Positions 23,096 to 34,200 of a stretch of 64,000 nt of DNA are shown here, one piece after another. A program made the translations under genes and the position numbers. Source of the DNA: Cyprinodon diabolis (lineage: Eukaryota; Chordata; Actinopteri; Cyprinodontiformes; Cyprinodontidae); contig CM060081.1 of the NCBI GenBank assembly GCA_030533445.1, positions 3,359,815-3,423,814 of the forward strand. Direction: 5' to 3'. Numbering within the stretch: position 1 is the stretch's first letter; each line of letters starts with the position of its first letter. The notes beneath the pieces were generated by a model that had not been told where the DNA came from, made no database searches, and was given only the letters and a program-made list of their open reading frames with translations.

Positions 23096-24832
23096 TGTAC
23101 ATAATGAAGTGTTATTTAAAGAGTTGTGATCTCTTTACAGTCAAAAGAACCAGAGGGAGAAAGCTTCAGGTGTAGACACAGAGCTTTTCCTTTAACATGA
23201 TGTTCTTCCTTCATCATCAAAAGTAATATTACCTAATAGAAACTCATACATTGTCCTGACTTGATTGCAGGTGTGCATTTTTTATATATTTTATCAATTC
23301 ATTTTCATTATTTTTATTTGTCTTTCCTTTTTTGTATTAATAGTTACTTATAGTTTTTTTATTTACATGTATTCATTGATTTTTCCTTTGTTATCAAATT
23401 TCTGACCCTCATGCAGAATCAACGCAGTTCAAATAAGGGTTAATCTAAAATAATAAAATAAAATAAAAAAAGTCTTAGGTCCTCCTGAAGATGAGAGCAT
23501 CATTGTTGTTCGATGCTGTAGCAAATATTGTTTACTTTGCGACCGGTCTAACTAGGGAGTACCAATATGGCCGCCGGTGGCTTCATTTAGACCCCGTACT
23601 ACCAACAGGCAATCAGCAATCCAGTGAATAAATTGAGATCAGTGGCAGACTAGTGCATTAGCATCAGTCACGCTGTTAACTTTACTCACAAATATTAGTT
23701 ATGATGTCCCAAACGGATGGAGATCCGTGTTTAGTTTGTTCTCTCATATAAATATTATTCTCTCGAAGAAAAAAAAAAAAGAGTATATTTTCCAAACTTT
23801 TTTTTTTATCTTTAATACTAAAAAATATTGAACATAACTATATTTTGGTCTGCATGCTCACACCAGTTTTAAGTACTTTGTTAACCTTTTTAAAAAATAA
23901 TTTTTAAGTAATGATTTGTAGTGCTAAATTACATATTTTGATACCCTTTTTTTATCATGATCCTGTAAATAAGACAAAAAAAAAACAATTTCCAATGTAT
24001 GCAACCTTTCTAACTTTGTGTTACTTGTTTCTTTTTCCTTCTTCTCAATAATAAACAGGAATAAAGAATAAAAATGTGGAACGTAAACAACTGTTTTTCA
24101 GCCTTGGCCCCAGCACTTACAAACTCACTAAATTAGCTTTCTTTGCCAGAATGGATCCCAGATAAATGACAGGAAAACTACAAATTTGACCACTGATAGT
24201 TTATTATGCTGCAGTATAAAAAGAGGCAAATCTCTGGACTGAGTCAGTATTGACCCAGAACTGCTTGGTTTCTGCTGCTTTGGACTCAAATCAATAAAGT
24301 TCGATCTTCTCAGGGTCACTAGTGACAGAATAGGTGGAGACTGAAGGTTCTGCTTCCTCAGCACATCTAGTGTCAGTTTAATCTGCAGGTCTTAGTTTAA
24401 CCAGAGTTCCTATCAGAGAAACTTCAGGGAGGAACAGTTTGCTTTAGAAAACCTGCCGTCTGCTTTTGGTTCTTTGAGCTGAAAGTTCTAGAGTGCCTGA
24501 GAGGTAAAATGACTTAGCCAACCTAAGTTTCTGCGTCATCTTATAAATTCTTCAACATGTCCCAGCCGCCTTGTAAAGATGACTGGGTTCACCTGAGGGC
24601 TCGACCTGAGGCGACCCACTCAGGTCTAGACCCGTCTCAATATATCACAGCTTCATTGTGTCTCAGATGTTCGGAGAAGAAAAAAAAAAAAATAGCGGCT
24701 TCTGATTTTACATCCAACATATATACATACAATTTATAGAATAACTTCCAATTCTCTATTTTTTTTTTATTTAACTTGGCCACTCCTCAACCCTTTCTGA
24801 CCCTGAGTTATTTAAAATGAAAAAAAAATATA
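23096..24832. other. Intergenic DNA, nothing recognised
   Basis: AT-rich with several homopolymer runs (for example near 23768 and 23800). No exon or bounded repeat is recognised. Confidence 0.4.
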
Positions 24833-24935
24833 TATTTATATGCTCCAATTCCCATCATGTCATCTCAAATCACTTTATAGATCTAAATCAATCAGATCAT
24901 CCAGTAATTTACTTTACAGGATTCCTTCTTCCGGG
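24833..24935 (-). repeat. LINE 3' tail (family A), short fragment
   Basis: ATGCTCCAATTCCCATCATG, TCATCTCAAATCACTTTATA and the following text match the extreme 3' end of family A on the minus strand. Confidence 0.6.
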
Positions 24936-25369
24936 ATGAGCAGGTGTTCTCTTACCTTACAGAGATAAACCAGTCATATTTAAAGGGGGGCCGATTATTT
25001 TATTTTTAATACAATCAATCTCATTTATGAAGAATCCTATGACATCATTACTGTTAGAACAGGAGGAATGGACGGTTCAACAACTGTATTAAAAAGAAAA
25101 CTAGGATCATTCTTATTCAATGATGATCCACAGTGAGACATTCTTTAGTAGCTTTGCTGCTGTTCACATTTCATTAATGACAGTCAGTGGCGCCTCCAGA
25201 AATGTTTCATAGATGTGGCCACTAAAAATCTTGGGTTGACACACTGAAACTAAAAGCCATAATTTCAATGTTTGACTCTACTATAGCGGTAAACCTGCCT
25301 GCAGAAATCATAAATACTAAGATAAACACATCATATCTTGGTTTATTGTGTGACTTTTGTTACGTCGCT

Positions 25370-26140
25370 GGTTGTGCATAGTGGGATTTACTAGTGGTTC
25401 CTAGAATTTCTAAAAGTAGAATGGGAGGCAGATCTTTTAGTTATCAGGCTCCTCTCCTGTGGAACCAACTACCAGTTTTAGTCCGTGAGGCAGACACCCT
25501 GTCTACTTTTAAGGCTAGGCTTAAAACTTTCCTTTTTGATAAAGCTTATAGTTAGAGTGGCTCAGGTTATCCTGAGCTATCTCTATAGTTCTGCTGCTAT
25601 AGGCTTAGACTGCTGGAGGACATAGGGACCCATCATTCTGCTTCATTCTATCTCTATTCTCCCACTCAATCTGTTAATTTAATCTCTAGCTTTACACTCT
25701 CTTGAGATGGGCCTGTTTTCCAGTGGTCCTCTCTGACTGGCTGGATGTGCTCTCTTTATCCTCTGACCTGAGAACTGACACAGAGCTCATTTGGCTGCCT
25801 GTGTTTCCTGGATGGGGCTGGTTTCCAGCTGCATTTTGTATCTCTCCTCATTTCTGTAAGTCTGCTTCCGTCTCCTTGAACCCGTCGGCCTCAGCAGATG
25901 GCCGCTCACACTGAGCCTGGAAGAGGTTTCTTTCTGTTAAAAGGGAATTTTTCCTCCCCACTGTCACTTCAAGCATGCTTAGTGTGAGGGATTGCTGAAG
26001 AGTCAATGAGTCGATGCAATCAACAGATTTTCCTTAGCTAGATCTCAATCCATCAATCTGGCTGCATTATCTGGTTGAATTGGAAAGTGCTTTGAGATGA
26101 CATGTTAATTGGCGCTTTAAAAGAAAATTGAATTGAATTT
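25370..26140 (+). repeat. LINE ORF2 end and 3' tail (family A), copy 5
   Basis: The plus strand first encodes [40 protein letters not shown] and [12 protein letters not shown] followed by a stop. This is the standard C-terminal end of L2-like fish reverse transcriptases. The 3' untranslated tail runs on from about 25555 and ends near AATTGAATTGAATTT. This copy and the one at 45740 show that the family A tail belongs to a LINE. It is 5'-truncated and has no intact gene. Confidence 0.85.
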
Positions 26141-26850
26141 AAGCCTAGCCATAAATGTTACAGTGCAATAAGTTATAAGGTTTCATGGTTTGTCCTAAGG
26201 TGGTTAACCAGCCTAACTGAATATGGATTCCACATAAATGCCCTTTCTTTATACCAATCTGGATCGGTTTATTTGTTCTGGAACAGCCTTGCCCCAGTTT
26301 GGGACAAACTTCACCTTTGCTCTTATTTCTTCAGCGTGATTAAATTTACAGACAGCAAAAGCATGACCCTTCCACCACCGTGCAGTAGCAAACATCTTCC
26401 CTATGGTCACATCTCTGCTCCAGATGTTTGTTTCTTCTTTCAGATGCAGCTTTAAAGAATTCCTGCAGAACTTTTTTAAAGAGCTGCTTGGTTTTAACCA
26501 GCCTGGATTTCCGATGAATCCCACGTCAGCTTTAACCCCCCAAAGATTTGAATTCTGTGCAGCGAGATCTGGCATGATTTAAAGCTTGGAGATACTTTGA
26601 AGGTGTTTGGACACCTAAACGGAAATAAAGTTAAAACACTGCATCAGTCCCTAAGGAGAGAAAAAGAGGAATTGATAAAACGTTGGCGATTAAAGAGGCG
26701 ACAGGCCGGAGTGGTGAGTCAGCTTTGCTACAACTTTAATCCAAAACATTTCCCTGCATATATTCAATAACATCATTTTCTCTACAACAGATCTGCCTCT
26801 CTTCACTCTAAACAATTCAAACAAAAATAATTCTAGTCGCACATCATTCA
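26141..26850. other. Intergenic DNA with one unexplained open frame
   Basis: A minus-strand frame of 108 codons (26575-26249, MPDLAAQNSNLWGVKADVGF) is open but unlike any protein I recognise and has no visible splice or promoter context. Probably chance or an old repeat. Confidence 0.35.
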
Positions 26851-28195
26851 TTAACCTTTTATTTTACAATTCTCTGAAACTTTAGTGTTTTTCCTCTTTC
26901 AACATCAGGAATATTTGTTCGCTGTCTTTTATTATTAGAATCATGTTTTATTTTCGACACTGAGACGAGACAGAAAATACAGACGGTGACAAATGCTGCT
27001 GCTGCTGCTGCCCCCCCCCCCATAAAAGCTCAGAAATGTAAGGTTCCGCTTAGAACATAATTAAAAGGCTCTGAGGCGCCGAGTGTTAAGAGTCGGAGGA
27101 TGAGAACATCAGCAGATTTTACGTCCCGTTTGGGACGGTTTGACGGTCTCGAGATAAAAAAACAAAGCGATGGGATGAATCAGAACAAGCAGATAAAGGA
27201 GGAAATAGATGAGATGAAGGTTTTAGAGCAGCCGGGGCTCATGGGTCTGATTAAACTGGCAGGAATACGATTATTGCTTCAAAACAAACGGCGTCGGTTC
27301 TTCTCAGGTTCCTGCTCCGCGATGAAGAACAAACTCTGAGGAATTCTACTCAGATCTGTGGGACCTTCTGCCCTTAAAAAGCAGATCAGGATTTTCTATT
27401 TGGTTCTGCTGTAGATGAGCAGAACATTTGCTGGTTTGATCATTTTACCTTTAGGATGAAGTTTATCACCGAGGAGAAGCTGATGTCTGTGGAGAGATGT
27501 GACCCGACTCTTAACGCCGGCGGCCTCCCGTATGTTTGTGGTCGATTCCTTGGATTTGGTTTGTTACATAAGAGGCACTTAACCCCCCCACCCGCCCCAC
27601 CACCGAATAACTGAAGGAATCTGAGTTTTAATCATTTGGCTTCAGAGTTTCTTTGCAAACCAAGAGAGGAGATGGAAGCAGAGCAGGACTTGACTTCCTA
27701 GCAGCTTCTGGATCTGGTCCGCTACGTGCCGGCGCCCTCAGCCCACCCGCCTCAGGCCCACTAGTGTTAGAGGTCGGATCATTGGAGTGAAACGGGATGA
27801 GGAAATAACGTCAGCTGAAGTTTTCTCTATAAATACATGAAAAAGCGAAGAACTGAACAACATGAAGGTGATGAAGATCCTCCTAAGTGCAGCCAGGCTG
27901 CGTGAAAGGTTCCCCTCTGCTGCATCAACTCCAGCCTTTTTAAATTTAATAACCAGGAAGCTCAGTCACCCCCCACCATCACCCAGACAGAGCAGAGAAT
28001 AAAAATGACAAAACTCCCAAAAAATAAACCAGGAAGTATCCGAGTCCAGCAGGAATCGCGACCGTTCCCACTACAATATGTACAAACAGGCTTTTTACAA
28101 ATAAGAGAGCCGCCATCCTCGCCTCAGGCGGAGCCGCCATCCTCGCCTCAGGCGGAGCCGCCATCCTCGCCTCAGGCGGAGCCGCCATCCTCGCC
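26851..28195 (-). other. slmap: Probable slmap 3' untranslated region
   Basis: This follows the slmap stop codon in transcript direction. Candidate AATAAA-type signals on the minus strand lie around 26861 and 26930-26950, but I cannot tell which is used. The region includes a C-rich run (27009-27020) and GCT repeats. The boundaries are inference. Confidence 0.35.
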
Positions 28196-28206
28196 TCAGG
28201 CGGAGC
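28102..28206. repeat. 24-bp tandem repeat covering the slmap stop codon
   Basis: Four near-perfect copies of a 24-bp unit (GCCGCCATCCTCGCCTCAGG plus CGGA) lie end to end. On the slmap strand each unit reads GSA, TGA stop, GEDG. Because 24 is a multiple of three, the TGA recurs in frame at 28198-28196, 28174-28172, 28150-28148 and 28126-28124. Confidence 0.95.
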
Positions 28207-28291
28207 CGCCCTTAGGCAGGTTGGGGTAGAGGAAAGCTGCTGTCACCGCGACCATCGCTGCGATGACCGGCATCCAGGGGCTCCAGCCGCT
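28196..28291 (-). CDS. slmap: slmap last exon, tail anchor 2
   Basis: Acceptor GGACAG precedes 28291. The exon encodes [20 protein letters not shown] then [11 protein letters not shown] and TGA at 28198-28196. The stretch from PVIAAM to FLYPNL is the hydrophobic membrane anchor, equivalent to the human WMPMLAALVAVTAIVLY tail. It is used when the exon at 36416 is skipped. The stop lies in a 24-bp tandem repeat. Confidence 0.92.
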   Translation of the reverse strand, partial: SGWSPWMPVIAAMVAVTAAFLYPNLPKGGSA

Positions 28292-31200
28292 CTGTCCAAT
28301 ACAAAAAGAAAATAAAGAATTAAGGAAGTCGGGTTAGTCTGCAGAACTGGGGAGAACCAAGCAGAACCGGGGAGAACCAAGCAGAGCCGGGGAGAACCAA
28401 GCAGAACCGGGGAGAACCCAGTTTCCTGTAGGAAAGGAAGGAGAGGAGGAAAAGATGAAGCAGGGAAAATGAGTCCAAAAGATGATGGCGTTCTTTTGGG
28501 TCAGCTCTGAGCCCACAAACAAAACTAGAACCAGCAGCAGCTTTCTAGTTGAGGTTTGGACGCATCCTCAGCTTTTAGCATCCAGGGAGCAGGATGCACA
28601 GCTGAACCAGTCCGGATCGCCCTCACTCCACTGCCTTCTCTCTGGTTCTCTCCTCTCTGGGTTCCCTGTCGTGACCTTTGACCTCCTAAATCAGGTCTGT
28701 TCTGGCTGAGGATGAGCTCTAAGCTTCCTGCCTTGACATTAGGCTAAAAGTGGCAGCCATCTTTAATGGTTTTAAACTGTTCATGTCGAGCTGGAGACGG
28801 GTGGGCCCAGAAGAACTGACTGGTTTCTCCCAGACAGGATTTGGGTCTGAGCAGAACTTTGGAGTCAGTTAGAAAGCAGCTTCGGCTGGGATGAGCTCTA
28901 TACTTTTATCTCCATCTTTGTTACACAGACCCGCAGGGTTAACAGTAATCCAACCACTTTAGGTCATCGTATTTAAATCATCATCCTCAGACCAGTTCAG
29001 ACAAACAGACTTTTATCTGTAGGGTATTTATGCCACTAGATGGCCACAGTGAGCAGGAAGCTGTGAGGAAATTAATCATTTTCATTAATCTGACCCTGAC
29101 AATTGAATCTTACGGCAGAGGATTTGGCCCACTTGGGAAAAAAAAAAGTTAACTGATTTTTAAATTTTATTTAAGTTTAATATGGGAAAAAAGTCAGAAT
29201 TCTGACTTTTTTCTCAGAATTCTGACAATAAAAAAGTCAGAATTCTGAGAAAAAAGTCAGAATTCTGACTTATACTAAACTGAAATAAAATTTTTAAATC
29301 AGAAAACTTTTTTTTTTCCCCCAGTGGCCCTAATCCTCTTCCGTAGAATCTGATCCAAAAACATCCAGCTTTTTTATTTTAATTGGATTAAAATAGTTAA
29401 TGGATATTGATGAACCTGACCGTTGAATTTAGAGAAAATTGGTCACTGGGAGTCAGAGTGGGCAATATGGCAGAAATGTCACAGCACAATTTTTATATTC
29501 TCAAATCCTGATTTTGCTTTCATCGCGATCTGACGTGTATTTTTGAGAATAATTTGGCAAGTCTCTGGTCAGCACAGTTTCTGTGTTAAGAACTTTCAAA
29601 GCTGTGGTCGGCCATCTTTAATAAAACCACAGGATAAGAATTCCCTGCTGCCTCTTCCTGCCATCTCTCATACGGAGTTAGTTTATCAAATGCCAGAACT
29701 AACGTTGCCTCTTTGGGTCCAGCGATGCTGCCGGTGTTCTGTCAACTCAGCAGGCCACGTTTTATTTCCCGGATCAGTCAGGTTTTTGTCATAGTTTAGT
29801 GCATAAAACAACACACACCACACACATAAAAAACCCCAAAAAAACATTGTATGTTTGTTCAACGAGGATCTTATTAAAGAATGATCAGCATTTCTTCACA
29901 CAAAATTAAATATTTATAGGGAGCGGATTCTACAACTCAGTTGACAGGATATGAGATGTATTTGTTTTTAGTTTTTGAATATGAGCGAGATGCAGATCAT
30001 TTCAATTTTATTAATTTATTTTTAAAGTAGATAATTACGGAGGAGAATTAGGGCCACTGAAAAAAAAAAAAATAAAGTTGACTGATTTTTATATTTTCTT
30101 TCAGTTTAATATGGGAAAAAAGTCAGAATTCCGACTTTTTTTCTCAGAGCTCCGAGAGAATTCCGACTTTTTTTCTCAGAATTCCGACACAAATCTGGCT
30201 TTTTTTCTCAGAATTCCAACAGAATTCTGACTTTTTTTTCTCAGAATTCCGACTTTTTTTCCTCCGAATTCCGACTTTCTTCTCAGAATTCCGAGAGAAT
30301 TTTGACTTTCTCAGAATTCCGAGAGAATTCCGACTTTTTCTCAGAATTCCGACTTTAATCTCAGAATACCGACTTTGATCTCAGATTTCCGACTTTAATC
30401 TCAGATTTCCGACTTTAATCTCAGATTTCCGACTTTTCTCAGAATTCTGACTTTACGTGCCCGAGGGGTCCCCTCATTAATAGAGGAGCAGAAGTTCATT
30501 AAAACAAGAGAGCTAGTCTCTAAAACAGACATGGCTATGGCTGGATGCTAACACGTTTGTTAGCTGTCAGAATTTTTTTTTTCAGTGGCCCCAATCCTCT
30601 TCCGTAGATAACTCCATGGGGGAAAAGGAATTAATTCAGGGTTAGGATTCACTCGATAACCAACTGACACAATCTGAAGCCATTCTATGGGCCTGATAGC
30701 TATCCTGCACGCATGTGTATTGCTAAGTGTATGCTGGCCTGACGCGGTATGCTGAGCTGACAGAACACTGGCAACCGTTCAGCCCTCAGCCATAAATCGA
30801 CATGCAGCTACAGATGAGGAGGCAGCTGGACGGTGCATCACCAGATATTCACTACTGTTGGTCAGGTCGATTACGTAGCAAGTCTGGTGCATTGGTGGAT
30901 CAGCATAGAACTGCAATATATAGAGGGTGACCTAAACGGTCTCCCTTTGGCAGATGGTCTGCATGTTGTAATGAAGACAGCTGGTTGCCGTCATGTGATC
31001 ATGGGAGCTTAGATCCATGCACCACATCAAAGGGACCGTCCTCAGCTTTGTTGCTGAATAAATAAGGAGTGAGGAGAATCTGCTGCATGTTTGACACATT
31101 CAAATCATTTCAGGACCGGGAGAAACCTCCTTCAAACCAAAACCAGGGTTTCCTCCCCTAACCAAAGGCCAGTCTGCGGCGCTGACGTGGGAACCGGCTG

Positions 31201-34200
31201 GTACCAAACATCAAGATACACTATATTGCCAAAAGTATTTGCTCACCCATCCAAATTATTGGAATCAGGTGTTCCAATCACTTCCATGGCCACAGGTGTA
31301 TAAATTCAAGCACCTAGGCATGCAGACTGTTTTTACAAACATTTGTGAAAGAATGGGTCGCTCTCAGGAGCTCAGTGAATTCCAGCGTGGAACTGTGATA
31401 GGATGCCACCTGTGCAACAAATCCAGTCGTGAAATTTCCTCGCTCCTAAATATTCCACAGTCAACTGTCAGCTGTATTATAAGAAAATGGAAGTGTTTGG
31501 GAACGACAGCAACTCAGCCACGAAGTGGTAGGCCACGTAAACTGACGGAGCGGGGTCAGCGGATGCTGAAGCGCATAGTGCGAAGAGGTCGCCAACTTTC
31601 TGCAGAGTCAATCACTACAGACCTCCAAACTTCATGTGGCCTTCAGATTAGCTCAAGAACAGTGCGCAGAGAGCTTCATGGAATGGGTTTCCATGGTCGA
31701 GCAGCTGCATCCAAGCCATACATAACCAAGTGCAATGCAAAGCGTCGGATGCGGTGGTGTAAAGCACGCCGCCACTGGACTCTAGAGCAGTGGAGACGCG
31801 TTCTCTGGAGTGACGAATCGCGCTTCTCCATCTGGCAATCTGATGGACGGGTCTGGGTTTGGCGGTTGCCAGGAGAACGGTACTTGTCTGACTGCATTGT
31901 GCCAAGTGTAAAGTTTGGTGGAGGGGGGATTATGGTGTGGGGTTGTTTTTCAGGAGCTGGGCTTGGCCCCTTAGTTCCAGTGAAAGGAACTCTGAATGCT
32001 TCAGCATACCAAGACATTTTGGACAATTCCATGCTCCCAACTTTGTGGGAACAGTTTGGAGCTGGCCCCTTCCTCTTCCAACATGACTGTGCACCAGTGC
32101 ACAAAGCAAGGTCCATAAAGACATGGATGACAGAGTCTGGTGTGGATGAACTTGACTGGCCTGCACAGAGTCCTGACCTCAACCCGATAGAACACCTTTG
32201 GGATGAATTAGAGCGGAGACTGAGAGCCAGGCCTTCTCGTCCAACATCAGTGTGCGACCTCACAAATGCGCTTCTGGAAGAATGGTCAAAAATTCCCATA
32301 AACACACTCCTAAACCTTGTGGACAGCCTTCCCAGAAGAGTTGAAGCTGTTCTAGCTGCAAAGGGTGGACCGACGTCATATTGAACCCTATGGATTAGGA
32401 ACGGGATGTCACTTAAGCTCATATGTGAGTCAAGGCAGGTGAGCAAATACTTTTGGCAATATAGTGTATCTGCCATCACATTTTCGCCCTGTTGAGGATC
32501 TTGTATAGAAGCACGGATCCTGTTCAGATCGGGTCCATCAGCACCTCTAGTTCAGGTTCTCTATAAACTTAAGTCTGAACAAGATTTCATTTTATTTCCA
32601 GTCATCTGTTCAAACAGATGTGCAGCTGCTGAGAACGACTGGCCGCCTTAGGGCCGTAATGAAACGAATCATATCATGATCAGGACTGCAGGTGAAAAAA
32701 GAAAAAAAGGATTTAAGAATAAAGCAGAAAAAAAGGATCCAGAGACTTGAGGCAGAAGACGGAAACCTTGGTTCACATGATTCCAACTAGCAAAGGACAC
32801 AGAAGTACAGCGAGGAGGACAAAGACTGTCCGTCCACAGCTACAAGAGAGCAAACGTTCAAAGAAAGAAATGTGTATGAAACCAAACAATCTTCCAACAC
32901 AGCAGAACGGCATGAAAAAAACGACTAAAGACATGCATGGAATGAGGAGGCTGTTAGTATACGACGACACGGCGGTCAGAGGAGCTGATTCAAAGTGATC
33001 CCAGAGTTCAGACTAAACCTTGAGAAGCTGCTGACTGACAGCAGCTTTAACACCAGCAAACTAAAAAACTTTGGTCTGATTCTCCAGCCAAGGTCAGACC
33101 AAGTGACAACATGGTGGACGGACATGTGACTGGATGACAGCAGCCATAGTGAAAAACTGTCTGACTGGAGGTGGGATCACTTTAAATAAACGGCGGATGC
33201 ATGCTGGGAGTCTGTCGCCGTGTGGCCTGGAAGCTGACTGACATGCAGTTAGTGCAGATGATGAAGATGACGGTTAGGGTCAGGAGGTGAAGTTAGAGTC
33301 CAGCTGATCTGAATTCAGGCTTTGGTTCTCCAGCAGGACAATCGGAAAAGACAGAACCAACTTTAAGGCAGGAAGTTTTAAGAAGCTTGACTACTCAGGG
33401 GAACGTCCCTCCCTCTAAAGGGGAACGTCCCTCCCTCTAAAGGAGAACGTCCCTCCCTCTAAAGGAGAACGTCCCTCCCTCTAAAGGGGAACGTCCCTCC
33501 CTCTAAAGGAGAACGTCCCTCCCTCTAAAGGAGAACGTCCCTCCCTCTAAAGGAGAACGTCCCTCCTTCTAAAGGGGAACGTCCCTCCCTCTAAAGGGGA
33601 ACGTCCCTCCCTCTAAAGGGGAACGTCCCTCCCTCTAAAGGGGAACGTCCCTCCCTCTAAAGGGGAACGTCCCTCCCTCTAAAGGAGAACGTCCCTCCCT
33701 CTAAAGGAGAACGTCCCTCCTTCTAAAGGGGAACGTCCCTCCCTCTAAAGGGGAACGTCCCTCCCTCTAAAGGAGAACGTCCCTCCCTCTAAAGGGGAAC
33801 GTCCCTCCCTCTAAAGGAGAACGTCCCTCCCTCTAAAGGAGAACGTCCCTCCCTCTAAAGGAGAACGTCCCTCCTTCTAAAGGGGAACGTCCCTCCCTCT
33901 AAAGGGGAACGTCCCTCCCTCTAAAGGAGAACGTCCCTGGGGAACGTCCATCCCTCTAAAGGGGAACGTCCCTCCCTCTAAAGGAGAACGTCCCTGGGGA
34001 ACGTCCCTCTCTCTAAAGGAGAACGTCCCTCTCTCTAAAGGGGAACGTCCCTCCCTCTAAAGGGGAACGTCCCTCCCTCTAAAGGAGAACGTCCATCCCT
34101 CTAAAGGAGAACGTCCCTCTCTCTAAAGGAGAACGTCCCTGGGGAACGTCCATCCCTCTAAAGGGGAACGTCCATCCCTCTAAAGGGGAACGTCCCTCCC

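Noticed and set aside
26249..26575. 108-codon minus-strand frame
   Set aside because: No recognisable domain, no splice or promoter context and no relation to the flanking slmap tail.
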